Translations under genes and position numbers: made by a program
Notes under the pieces: model-generated
Database searches by the model: none
What the model was told of the DNA's origin: nothing
Seen by the model: only the letters and a program-made list of their open reading frames with translations
Part shown: positions 5,705-12,381 of the stretch, one piece after another
Position numbering within the stretch: position 1 is the first letter of the stretch
Layout of the letters: every line of letters starts with the position of its first letter
Virus record (IMG/VR): IMGVR_UViG_3300048025_000051
Location: 1-52,654 of that record
Length of the DNA stretch: 52,654 bases
Source: a virus
Direction: 5' to 3' (one strand)

Positions 5705-5963
5705 TAATACAGAACAAAAGCCTCTACCTAAATGGTATGACGGAGCTAAATATACAAAATGGGAAACGGTAACTAACCCGTTTTCAGGTCAATCAGAGTT
5801 GTTATCGCCTAATGAAGTTGCAATGTATGACTTAATTATGGGTTTAACTATGACGCTTGAACGTACAGGTTACAGATCAGAAAGGTTAATGAAAGATCAC
5901 AGGAGAGGTCTTGACTGGTTTAGAGTGGCAAACCCTGAAGCATATATGACTTTGCTAGACTAG
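5688..5963 (+). CDS. Conserved phage protein of unknown function (91 aa)
   Basis: Contains a basic-aromatic start (PKWYDGAKYTKWETVTNPFSG) and the segment LLSPNEVAMYDLIMGL, a pattern I recall from many marine phage small proteins. The ATG at 5688 lies inside the end of the previous gene in another frame; 5676 is an alternative. The stop is 7 nt before the second tRNA-like minihelix. Confidence 0.65.
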   Translation: MSGKNNNTEQKPLPKWYDGAKYTKWETVTNPFSGQSELLSPNEVAMYDLIMGLTMTLERTGYRSERLMKDHRRGLDWFRVANPEAYMTLLD

Positions 5964-5970
5964 CAACAAA

Positions 5971-6010
5971 GGACGTAATGGTTAATACAAGTTCGATTCT
6001 TGTACGTCCA
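5971..6010 (+). ncRNA. tRNA-like minihelix 2 (no anticodon arm)
   Basis: GGACGT (5971-5976) pairs with ACGTCC (6004-6009); the T-arm ACAAG-TTCGATT-CTTGT follows the linker AATGGTTAAT. Discriminator A and CTA follow, as in the other two elements. The acceptor is 6 bp (a seventh pair would be A-A). The paired bases differ from minihelix 1 at most positions while pairing is kept, which argues for a selected RNA structure. It sits alone in the 67-nt gap between two genes and ends 20 nt before the next ATG. Confidence 0.65.
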
Positions 6011-6030
6011 CTAATTTTAAATTAATTATT

Positions 6031-6234
6031 ATGCCTAACATGAGTTATTGCCGGTTTGAAAACACGGTAAACGACATGCAAGATTGTTTAAACGCAATCG
6101 AAGATCGTGAAGTAAACGATCTAAGCAATTACGAAATAAAAGCTTTAAATCATTTTTTAGAGCTAGGTAGAGTTATCGTAGATTACGAAGATGATATTCA
6201 ACAAATTTTAGACAGACACTACCATGATGGATAG
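6031..6234 (+). CDS. Conserved phage protein of unknown function (67 aa)
   Basis: Starts MPNMSYCRFENTVNDMQDC, a signature I recall from a widespread family of small marine phage proteins, followed by a charged helix. It begins 20 nt after tRNA-like minihelix 2 and overlaps the next gene by 8 nt. The function is unknown. Confidence 0.65.
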   Translation: MPNMSYCRFENTVNDMQDCLNAIEDREVNDLSNYEIKALNHFLELGRVIVDYEDDIQQILDRHYHDG

Positions 6235-6421
6235 AGATAAACATATATGGGAAGGTTGGACAGTCGGTGACTTCATTGACGATATAGAACCTATGTTTGA
6301 TAGGTGTGCTCCATTTATGGACAAGCAAAGTCTTAAACGTTGGGTTGCACAAGAACAACCTTATTACAAGAAACATACACCAGAAGTATACAATTACTTT
6401 TTAAAAAAATCAGGATTATGA
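6227..6421 (+). CDS. Conserved phage protein of unknown function (64 aa)
   Basis: Contains WEGWTVGDFIDDIEP, a phrase I recall from small phage proteins of unknown role, then a basic C-terminus. Two adjacent ATGs (6224, 6227) overlap the previous stop. It ends with ATGA overlapping the next start, so translation is probably coupled. Confidence 0.6.
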   Translation: MDRDKHIWEGWTVGDFIDDIEPMFDRCAPFMDKQSLKRWVAQEQPYYKKHTPEVYNYFLKKSGL

Positions 6422-6552
6422 AGACAATTAAACTAACAGAAGGCGACGCGATCTTTGTTCACTATGTACTACGCCAATACGCTGATCAAACAGCAGGGCT
6501 AGACAGTGAAGACAAGATAGAAATCTATGACGTCGCAGCTAAATTTAAATAA
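6418..6552 (+). CDS. Small early protein (44 aa)
   Basis: Starts at the ATG that overlaps the previous stop; the frame opening at 6340 is a shadow. It reads MKTIKLTEGDAIFVHYVLRQ and ends AAKFK. Probably a single helix-turn-helix-sized fold, but no DNA-binding signature is clear. Confidence 0.55.
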   Translation: MKTIKLTEGDAIFVHYVLRQYADQTAGLDSEDKIEIYDVAAKFK

Positions 6553-6553
6553 T

Positions 6554-6997
6554 ATGGCAACAAGAAACTTAACAATGGTTGTTGATCGCGAGCACGCGGA
6601 AAAGCACAAGGAAGGCTTTGCAGCTAATCCTAGTAACTTTACTGACAATAGCTATGTAAATATGTACTTACACCATGATGGTTATCCTGAGTTTCAGGGC
6701 GTACAAATAGCTAATTGGGTGCATACTAACGGCAGACAAGACGGTAGTGCGATGGCAGCGAAGCTAGTTCATGACATGTACTATGACAGTTGCTACTTAT
6801 ATCCATTACCAGATGCGATAGATCACCAATATACTTATATTATTTGGTCAGGTAAAAAAGATATATGGATCAGTTGTTATGACAATTACAACAGTGAAAA
6901 TGTATTTGTACTAACGCCTGCTAAAGTAATATCACGTTATATGTCTGATTATGAGTACACTGATTTCGCTAACAATGAAACTAGATATAATGACTAA
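6554..6997 (+). CDS. Conserved phage protein of unknown function (147 aa)
   Basis: The chosen ATG follows the previous stop by 1 nt; the frame opening at 6527 lies within the upstream gene. The protein has NMYLHHDGYPEFQGVQIANW, which I recall from uncharacterised marine phage proteins, and several Trp/Tyr-rich beta-like segments. It probably forms a compact globular domain. No catalytic motif is apparent. Confidence 0.65.
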   Translation: MATRNLTMVVDREHAEKHKEGFAANPSNFTDNSYVNMYLHHDGYPEFQGVQIANWVHTNGRQDGSAMAAKLVHDMYYDSCYLYPLPDAIDHQYTYIIWSGKKDIWISCYDNYNSENVFVLTPAKVISRYMSDYEYTDFANNETRYND

Positions 6998-7235
6998 AAA
7001 AGAACTAGATTACGTAGCTGAAAAAGTAGCTGACGCTATAGTTGAAAAACTATTTAATTCAGAAAACTTTGAAGTTTCGTCTATGCCATCTGCAACAGAT
7101 GAGCAAATGATTATAGCTGAAGTAGCAAGACTTATGACCCTACTGTCACAATATGAAGAGTCAGAAGAGTATGAAAAAGCTGCTATTATACAAAACAAAA
7201 TAACTAAATTAGAAAAAATACTTAAAAAATTATGA
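6990..7235 (+). CDS. Helical protein with a UVR-like C-terminal hairpin (81 aa)
   Basis: An N-terminal helix (KKELDYVAEKVADAIVEKL) is followed by a C-terminal two-helix segment, YEKAAIIQNKITKLEKIL. This fits the UVR motif used by UvrB/UvrC-type and other nucleotide-stress proteins as a protein contact. The start overlaps the previous stop (ATGACTAA) and the end overlaps the ligase start by 4 nt. The exact role is unknown. Confidence 0.6.
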   Translation: MTKKELDYVAEKVADAIVEKLFNSENFEVSSMPSATDEQMIIAEVARLMTLLSQYEESEEYEKAAIIQNKITKLEKILKKL

Positions 7236-8107
7236 TAAAACCAATGCTAGCGCATAAAGTAAGTGAGAACAGAATTGATTTCTCAGAGAAGGTTTTTATA
7301 CAACCTAAACTCGACGGTGTGCGCTGTCTAATTAAAAGAGTATCAGACTTTCCTGGTCAAGAGAACTTAGCATCCTTCAGTGTAAAAGCTTACTCACGAA
7401 CAGGTAAAGAATTTAAAAACGTTAGGCATATTACAAATGCTTTGAAAGGATTTTTCTTGCATAATCCTGACGTAGTGCTTGATGGTGAGTTGTATAATCA
7501 CGATCTAAGAGACGATTTCGAACAAATCATATCATTGGTCAGAAAACAAAAACCGACTGACGAGGATCGTCTAAACGCGCACAGACTAATACAATACCAC
7601 GTATACGATATGATAGCTGAAGGTCCTAGTTACGAAGACAGACTTAACTGGCTGTTGTCAAGTAAAAATCTATGGTCAGACTCGGTTATACATGTTTTAA
7701 CCCTTGGTGTTAGCAAGTATGAAGAAGCTGCTAACGTACACTACGATGGCTTTTTAAAACAAGGTTACGAAGGTTCTATATTAAGACTAAACGGTCCGTA
7801 CGAGCAAAAACGTAGCTACAATTTACAAAAATTCAAAGACTTCAGTGACACCGAAGCTACTATTATTGGCTATGAAGCTGGTAAAGGTAAGTTTACAGGT
7901 CTTATCGGTAAGTTTTTTATGGTAGATGATGATGGTAACGAGTTCGGTTGTCCAATCGGTAAAGGTTACAACTACTCTGATCGTCGTTACATACTAGATA
8001 ACATTCACGATTACATTGGTAAAGTAGCTACATTTACGTACTTCGAGCGTACTAAAGCTGGTAGTTACAGACATCCGTTGTATAAAACATTACGTAACTA
8101 TGAGTGA
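7232..8107 (+). CDS. ATP-dependent DNA ligase (291 aa)
   Basis: Seals nicks in DNA using ATP. Motif I is PKLDGVR with Lys26 as the residue that becomes adenylated; motif III is LDGEL near residue 80, motif IV is EGSIL, and motif V is the LQKFKDF lysine pair. A short OB-fold follows (TATIIGYEAGKGKF onward is near the junction). The length fits small phage ligases with only the two core domains. It is coupled to both neighbours through 4-8 nt overlaps. Likely roles are joining Okazaki fragments and repair. Confidence 0.93.
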   Translation: MIKPMLAHKVSENRIDFSEKVFIQPKLDGVRCLIKRVSDFPGQENLASFSVKAYSRTGKEFKNVRHITNALKGFFLHNPDVVLDGELYNHDLRDDFEQIISLVRKQKPTDEDRLNAHRLIQYHVYDMIAEGPSYEDRLNWLLSSKNLWSDSVIHVLTLGVSKYEEAANVHYDGFLKQGYEGSILRLNGPYEQKRSYNLQKFKDFSDTEATIIGYEAGKGKFTGLIGKFFMVDDDGNEFGCPIGKGYNYSDRRYILDNIHDYIGKVATFTYFERTKAGSYRHPLYKTLRNYE

Positions 8108-8228
8108 TTCTTTGGCAGATAGATATTTTAATATAATAAAAAAACAAATTAAAGATGAGCAAACTTATTTGGAAGCTATACGCTCAAAACATGATAAGCG
8201 AAGAGGTAGCAAATATCTTACTAGATAA
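8100..8228 (+). CDS. Small basic protein (42 aa)
   Basis: MSDSLADRYFNIIKKQIKDEQ onward starts 8 nt inside the ligase end and ends KRRGSKYLTR. It is overlapped out of frame over 74 nt by another plausible small ORF (8155-8241). It resembles short helical proteins found next to replication genes in other marine phages; the function is unknown. Confidence 0.55.
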   Translation: MSDSLADRYFNIIKKQIKDEQTYLEAIRSKHDKRRGSKYLTR

Positions 8229-8241
8229 ATTATACGAATGA
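8155..8241 (+). CDS. Tiny protein overlapping its neighbour out of frame (28 aa)
   Basis: MSKLIWKLYAQNMISEEVANI onward lies in a different frame over the second half of the 42-aa gene. Its stop is joined as ATGA to the next gene's start, the coupling used throughout this operon, which supports it. The composition (short helix, acid-hydrophobic end) looks protein-like. Ribosome profiling or conservation would decide. Confidence 0.5.
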   Translation: MSKLIWKLYAQNMISEEVANILLDKLYE

Positions 8242-8738
8242 ATATATTTTATCTAGACAAAGATCCTTATAAAGCTGCTAGTCATTTTTACGACAAGCAC
8301 AAGGTTAAAATGATACTGGAATCCGCTCAAATACTCTGTACGGCTCACCATGTTTACGGTAATTCTGACGATGTGCCTTATAAACAAGCACACCTGAACC
8401 ATCCGTCTACAATATGGGCTAGACAGAGTAAGCCAAACTATTATTGGCTATATGAGCACATGATAGCATTAGGGCAAGAGTACACAAAACGCTATGGCAA
8501 AGTACATATGTCAATAGATAAATGCAAAGATGCATTACGCTTTTGTCCTGATGGTATTGAATCTGTAGTATTTACAGAACCACCACAATGTATGCCTGAT
8601 GAATATAAAGTTGAAGGCGACAGTGTAACAGCGTATTGGAATTATTATGAACAAGATAAATATAAAATAGCAAATAAAAATGAGCAAATTATTATACGAC
8701 CACATGATGTCAACAAACTATATGAATTTAGCGCATAA
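8238..8738 (+). CDS. Pyrimidine-dimer glycosylase-like protein (166 aa)
   Basis: The N-terminal pattern MNIFYLDKDPYKAASHFYDKH followed by VKMILESAQILCTAHH, and the later HLNHPSTIWARQSKPNYYWL, match a phage family usually annotated as pyrimidine dimer DNA glycosylase-like. The known T4-type enzyme excises UV dimers, but catalytic residues cannot be confirmed by eye and the annotation is inherited. It would fit repair of sunlight damage in a surface-water phage. It lies in an operon with ligase. Confidence 0.6.
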   Translation: MNIFYLDKDPYKAASHFYDKHKVKMILESAQILCTAHHVYGNSDDVPYKQAHLNHPSTIWARQSKPNYYWLYEHMIALGQEYTKRYGKVHMSIDKCKDALRFCPDGIESVVFTEPPQCMPDEYKVEGDSVTAYWNYYEQDKYKIANKNEQIIIRPHDVNKLYEFSA

Positions 8739-8793
8739 GGTTAAATCATTAAAAAAAGTTAAGCAAAAACCTAAAAAAAATGGGAAAAACTAA
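8680..8793 (+). CDS. Small Lys-rich protein (37 aa)
   Basis: MSKLLYDHMMSTNYMNLAHK followed by a run of lysines. It overlaps the end of the previous gene by 59 nt in another frame and the next ATG by 14 nt. The basic tail suggests nucleic-acid contact. Support is mainly the operon packing. Confidence 0.4.
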   Translation: MSKLLYDHMMSTNYMNLAHKVKSLKKVKQKPKKNGKN

Positions 8794-8902
8794 AGAATTG
8801 TTTAATAAATTAAGAGAACAAGAAGAATTTTTAAAAGAACATATTATTATATGTACTTTAAAACCAGAAGGGACTGTGACAACAGCCCCTAATAATAACT
8901 AG
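8780..8902 (+). CDS. Small conserved phage protein (40 aa)
   Basis: MGKTKELFNKLREQEEFLKEH resembles a short protein, starting MGKTKELF, that I recall from many marine phages. Its last codons encode the left arms of two alternative hairpins upstream of the HTH gene. The function is unknown. Confidence 0.55.
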   Translation: MGKTKELFNKLREQEEFLKEHIIICTLKPEGTVTTAPNNN

Positions 8903-8920
8903 TAATAGGCTAATGTCACA
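8870..8920 (+). promoter_or_regulatory. Inverted repeat IR2 and competing hairpin over the HTH start codon
   Basis: TGTGACA (8875-8881) pairs with TGTCACA (8914-8920), and AGCC with GGCT inside, burying the ATG at 8913. A competing hairpin GGGACTGT-GACA-ACAGCCCC (8870-8889, one mismatch) uses the same left arm. 8903-8920 matches IR1 in inverted orientation at 17 of 18 bases. It could be an operator, a translational switch, or both. Confidence 0.5.
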
Positions 8921-9533
8921 AGATAGAAATTTAAGTTTGTTAAATAAACACCGCATCGTCTATAGAAGAGGTACTATAAACGATAAGCCAGATCAAGTGT
9001 ATGACTGGGGTGATGTTTATCTAAATGGCACTCATGAATGTTATGAACTATTTAGAACTAAAGCTAAAATTACTACATACAAATCTCTTAAGTGGCATTT
9101 GCTTGTTATATGGTATTTAAACCCGCAGTTAGATCAAGATAAGTTTGAATTTATTGCGACGCATATAGTAAACAAAGACAATGGATTTGTAACATTTTCT
9201 GTTTCAGAACAGTTGTTTAAAAATATAATTTATGATGTTAGCATGTTTGATCTTGAACAACCTCCAAGAAACAAACTAAGAAAAGTTATATTTAAAGATA
9301 ATTGTAAATTATCTGTTACAGAAAAACTAAGTATAGTTGGTCAAATTATAGGTAGATCAAAAGGTGTAACGCCAGATGATATATACGATGCTATGTTATC
9401 AATAAACGAAACACAAGAAAAGATAACAATAAGTAAATTAGCAAAGTATCATAACTGTTCAACTAGAACTATTCACAGAAGTATGACACAAGAATTAAAG
9501 AAAGAAAAAGAACTTTTAAACTCACAATTATGA
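8913..9533 (+). CDS. HTH DNA-binding protein, candidate regulator (206 aa)
   Basis: The C-terminal part (about residues 168-195, ITISKLAKYHNCSTRTIHRSM) reads as a helix-turn-helix with the two helices around the HNCS turn. The N-terminal 150 residues are mixed and unfamiliar. Its start codon lies inside an inverted repeat that recurs in the 1574-1620 control region, which suggests autoregulation plus control of the divergent promoters. It is followed by a membrane peptide and the sigma factor. An alternative is a replication initiator-type protein. Confidence 0.6.
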   Translation: MSQDRNLSLLNKHRIVYRRGTINDKPDQVYDWGDVYLNGTHECYELFRTKAKITTYKSLKWHLLVIWYLNPQLDQDKFEFIATHIVNKDNGFVTFSVSEQLFKNIIYDVSMFDLEQPPRNKLRKVIFKDNCKLSVTEKLSIVGQIIGRSKGVTPDDIYDAMLSINETQEKITISKLAKYHNCSTRTIHRSMTQELKKEKELLNSQL

Positions 9534-9685
9534 AATATCCAGATGCAGATAAACACTTTTGGGCTAGTATGACAAAGAGTGTTATAAGAGTAGCAGGCTA
9601 TTGTCTTATACCTTTTAATATTTGGCTAGCCGCTACTATATTAATTATATCAGAAGCCGTAGGAATTATAGAAGAAACAGTATGA
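9530..9685 (+). CDS. Small membrane protein (51 aa)
   Basis: After a polar start (MKYPDADKHFWASMTKSV) comes one long hydrophobic segment (GYCLIPFNIWLAATILIIS, about residues 23-41) and a short acidic tail. A single membrane helix is predicted. It overlaps both neighbours by 4 nt, so it is coupled to HTH and sigma genes. The role is unknown; superinfection exclusion is one of several possibilities. Confidence 0.6.
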   Translation: MKYPDADKHFWASMTKSVIRVAGYCLIPFNIWLAATILIISEAVGIIEETV

Positions 9686-10437
9686 AAAAGTACAATGTAC
9701 AGAACTACATAAGGTATAAAGAAGATGTTAAAAAGTCTATGCCTGTACAAGCGTCTTACGATAGCTATTCAAGAGAAGAACTAGTTGTAAAGTTTCTTCC
9801 TCTTGTAGAAAATTTAGCACGTAAGTTTTCAACAACTCAACAAGCTTCAGGTGTATTAAGTATTAATGACTTAATTCAAATTGGAGCTGAAGGTTTAATT
9901 AAAGCTGTTGATAAATTAACATGGGAAAAACTAAATGAGTCTGAAGATATTGAAAAAACTTTAAAATCATTTTTTAGTAAACGTGTTAAAGGTGCTATAC
10001 GTAGACGAATTGATATGCACAGAGGTGATATACGTATTCCAGAGCATAAGATAAACGAAATACGTAACAACCCTAAAGATAAAAAAATGGTTGAAATGTT
10101 TTTCAACTCTGTGTTTTTATCAATAGATGCTCAACCTACTAATGATGAAGGTGAGCAAATGATACATCAAATAGCAGACAGATCAGAGCCATACAACATA
10201 GCTTTGTTAAATAGTTATTTGAAAAGCTTATTGTTAAAACATCTTAGTAACAAAGAATATGAGGTGTTACGATTAAGCTACGGACTTGACTGCGATAAAC
10301 ATTCAGCTAAGCAAATCGCAGCTAAATTAAATATAGATGGAGTTAGTAATTATGTTCGTGTAAGCGAGCTAAAAAAGCAAGCGGTACAGAAATTAATTGA
10401 CAACGTTGATCACTCACAAGTGATTGACTATCTGTAA
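9682..10437 (+). CDS. Phage-encoded sigma-70-family factor (251 aa)
   Basis: Directs RNA polymerase to promoters. Region 2 is clear (LPLVENLARKF, LSINDLIQIGAEGLIKAVDK, then FFSKRVKGAIRRRI); a region 3-like RIPEHK follows; region 4 lies near residues 178-240 (LSNKEYEVLRLSYGL, SAKQIAAKLN, a recognition-helix-like VRVSELKKQAVQKL). The start at 9682 overlaps the preceding stop as ATGA; the frame opening at 9622 is inside the membrane gene. No phage RNA polymerase is present, so this is the best candidate for the switch to later promoters. Confidence 0.88.
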   Translation: MKKYNVQNYIRYKEDVKKSMPVQASYDSYSREELVVKFLPLVENLARKFSTTQQASGVLSINDLIQIGAEGLIKAVDKLTWEKLNESEDIEKTLKSFFSKRVKGAIRRRIDMHRGDIRIPEHKINEIRNNPKDKKMVEMFFNSVFLSIDAQPTNDEGEQMIHQIADRSEPYNIALLNSYLKSLLLKHLSNKEYEVLRLSYGLDCDKHSAKQIAAKLNIDGVSNYVRVSELKKQAVQKLIDNVDHSQVIDYL

Positions 10438-10445
10438 GTTACTTG

Positions 10446-10476
10446 TGTAAAACTATATTTTTATGTGTAATTATAT
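10446..10476 (+). promoter_or_regulatory. Second-class promoter candidate before the recombination operon
   Basis: TGTAAAAC, 12 nt, TGTAATTATAT; identical spacing to 1528-1558 on the other strand. It lies in the only 63-nt gap in this part of the operon, immediately after the sigma gene and 24 nt before the ERF start. Confidence 0.5.
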
Positions 10477-10500
10477 TAATAAGTAAATACCAATATACCT

Positions 10501-11052
10501 ATGAAACTAAATGAAAAGCTGGCTACTATCCAGACTAAGTTTAAATCGAAAAAAAGTAGGTTTAACTCATTCGGCAAATACAACTTCCGATCAGCCGAAG
10601 ACATTCTTGAAGCAACTAAACCCTATCTATTAGAGTTAGGAGTATCAGTTAAGATTGATGAGACAATCATTTCAACTGAACCAATGCCTATTGTAGAAAG
10701 TAAAGCTACAATATCTGATGGTGATAACAGTATTAATGCAACAGCATTAGTAGGCGTTGATCTAAATCAGAAAGGTATGCAAACTCCACAGCAGTTTGGT
10801 TCAGCTTCAAGTTATGGGAAGAAATATGCATTAGGTAATTTATTCCTAATAGACGATACGCAAGACTCAGATGCGTCTAATACTCACGGAAAGACCGTAA
10901 GTAAATCTAAACAGAAGCTTGATACAGGTACTGATGCTTTTAAGAAAGCAGTTGATTATATCAAAGCTGGTGGCTCAATTAAAGCTATCAACTCTAAGTA
11001 CGATGTGTCTGTTAAAGCTATAGCAGAACTTAAGAATTATGAACGAGGATAA
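10501..11052 (+). CDS. ERF-family single-strand annealing protein (183 aa)
   Basis: Anneals complementary single strands in phage recombination. The N-terminus (LATIQTKFKSKKSRFNSFG then YNFRSAEDILEATKPYL) and the central PQQFGSASSYGKKYALGNLFLI followed by DDTQDSDA are the typical ERF core (HxYRY-like tyrosines and the SYxRRYAL-type motif). A C-terminal linker with a small helix domain follows. It overlaps the nuclease gene by 14 nt, the usual annealase-exonuclease pair. It starts a new transcription block after the sigma gene. Confidence 0.88.
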   Translation: MKLNEKLATIQTKFKSKKSRFNSFGKYNFRSAEDILEATKPYLLELGVSVKIDETIISTEPMPIVESKATISDGDNSINATALVGVDLNQKGMQTPQQFGSASSYGKKYALGNLFLIDDTQDSDASNTHGKTVSKSKQKLDTGTDAFKKAVDYIKAGGSIKAINSKYDVSVKAIAELKNYERG

Positions 11053-11767
11053 GATAATCGATAAGCTAAGAAACGATGAAGATTACTACGGTGATTTTGG
11101 CAAGAAGTATCTTAGCAACTCTGACATATCAACTCTTTTAAGTAACCCTTTAGCTTTAGGTAAAAAGTTAAAACAATCACCGGCGTTTTTAATTGGTGGT
11201 TATTTTCACACTGCTATACTTGAACCTGATAAATTAAAAAACTTTAAAATAGTTGAATCAACAAGTAGAAATACTAAAGCATATAAAGAAATATCAGGTG
11301 GAGAAATGCTGTTGCTACAGTCTGAAGTTGACATGATCGAACTGATGACAGATAAGATTTTATCAAACGATGTTTGCGAAGGTCTTATAAGAGGTAACTG
11401 CGATTACGAGACACCTGGTATTGGTGAGATTGAAAATGAATTATGGAAAGGTAAAGCTGATATATTGAATCACGATGAAAAACTTATCATTGATTTGAAG
11501 ACTACAGCAGATCTTAACAAGTTTAGATGGTCAGCATCTAAATATAATTATGACAGTCAAGCTTATATATACCAAAAGTTATTTGGTTACGAGATGTTGT
11601 TTATTGCAATAGATAAAACAACACATCAAATTGGGATGTTTGATTGCTCACCTGAATTTTTACAGCGTGGTGCTGACAAAGTTAAGAGAGCAGTAGAACA
11701 ATATCAATTATTTTATCAACAAGAAGGTTTTGATCCTTCACAATTTTTTATTAACGAAACCCTTTAA
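11039..11767 (+). CDS. PD-(D/E)XK exonuclease, RecE/Cas4-like (242 aa)
   Basis: Degrades one strand to make substrate for the annealase. The catalytic signature GKADIL ... LIIDLKTT gives Asp141, Asp152 and Lys154; after it comes the conserved YDSQAYIYQKLF helix with the Gln-Tyr pair of this superfamily. The N-terminal SNSDISTLLSNP is typical of phage RecE-like nucleases that chew double-strand ends. It is coupled to the ERF gene, which supports a two-component recombinase. Confidence 0.85.
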   Translation: MNEDKIIDKLRNDEDYYGDFGKKYLSNSDISTLLSNPLALGKKLKQSPAFLIGGYFHTAILEPDKLKNFKIVESTSRNTKAYKEISGGEMLLLQSEVDMIELMTDKILSNDVCEGLIRGNCDYETPGIGEIENELWKGKADILNHDEKLIIDLKTTADLNKFRWSASKYNYDSQAYIYQKLFGYEMLFIAIDKTTHQIGMFDCSPEFLQRGADKVKRAVEQYQLFYQQEGFDPSQFFINETL

Positions 11768-11777
11768 ACCAATTAAT

Positions 11778-11957
11778 ATGGCACGAGCTAGAAAAAATCA
11801 AACTAAAGTTTGTACAGTAACAGGAGTTGAAACAAGTGTAAACAATTTTTACGCTAATCAAAACCATGTTAAAGCAGTAGATAATCTACGACGCAATAGC
11901 AACGCTACTAAAGATCAGTTGCAGCGCATGTTTAATCAAATTAATAACTACGCATAA
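11778..11957 (+). CDS. Small basic protein (59 aa)
   Basis: MARARKNQTKVCTVTGVETSV with a C-terminal Asn/Gln/Arg helix (DNLRRNSNATKDQLQRMFNQ). The ATG at 11778 lies 11 nt after the nuclease stop and is chosen over 11730, which is inside that gene. The stop overlaps the SSB-like start. It is probably a nucleic-acid-binding accessory of recombination; no family is recognised. Confidence 0.6.
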   Translation: MARARKNQTKVCTVTGVETSVNNFYANQNHVKAVDNLRRNSNATKDQLQRMFNQINNYA

Positions 11958-12274
11958 TGGCAAGTATTATAGCAACAAGTATTGACCTTACTAAAATTCC
12001 TAAGGATAAAATTATTCCAGGTAAGAAAGGTAAATACCTACCTATTACTATTACAATCAATGATGAAGCAGATCAGTTTGGAAATCAAGGTCCTGTAATC
12101 GTACAGCAAACTAAAGAAGAACGTGAAGCTAAAGTTGATAAAGTTTATTTAGGTAATGTAAAAGTAGTATGGACAAACGGAGACAATGTAGCTGCTGCTC
12201 AGCGAGATGGTGGGGCTGCACCTGTACAACAAGCTGCGTCAATTCCAGCAGCTAATGATGACCTGCCCTTCTAA
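11957..12274 (+). CDS. Single-stranded DNA-binding protein-like (105 aa)
   Basis: A short beta-rich core (KYLPITITINDEADQFGNQGPVI, then VYLGNVKVVW) is followed by a low-complexity Ala/Gln/Pro linker and ends DDLPF, the acidic tip used by bacterial and phage SSBs to recruit partners. It lies between the recombination and the primase-helicase genes. It is shorter than host SSB (about 170 aa), so it is either a minimal OB protein or a distinct phage type. Confidence 0.7.
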   Translation: MASIIATSIDLTKIPKDKIIPGKKGKYLPITITINDEADQFGNQGPVIVQQTKEEREAKVDKVYLGNVKVVWTNGDNVAAAQRDGGAAPVQQAASIPAANDDLPF

Positions 12275-12363
12275 TGCCACTTTGTGAAATATGTAATGAG
12301 AATATGTCGCAGGAAGATCACGACTACTGCGACATATGTCCTAAGTGTTTAGAAGATTGGTAA
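12274..12363 (+). CDS. Tiny Cys-rich zinc-finger peptide (29 aa)
   Basis: MPLCEICNENM followed by YCDICPKCLEDW gives CxxC at 4-7 and 19-22 plus Cys25, a compact zinc knuckle. Its ATG overlaps the SSB-like stop (TAATG). It ends 18 nt before the primase-helicase. It may assist primase or be a free zinc peptide; there is no direct evidence. Confidence 0.6.
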   Translation: MPLCEICNENMSQEDHDYCDICPKCLEDW

Positions 12364-12381
12364 TAAATTAAATTAAATTAA

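Noticed and set aside
12361-12381. Tandem TAAAT-type repeat as a possible origin
   Set aside because: Only about four short AT units in a leader; too small to call an iteron array.
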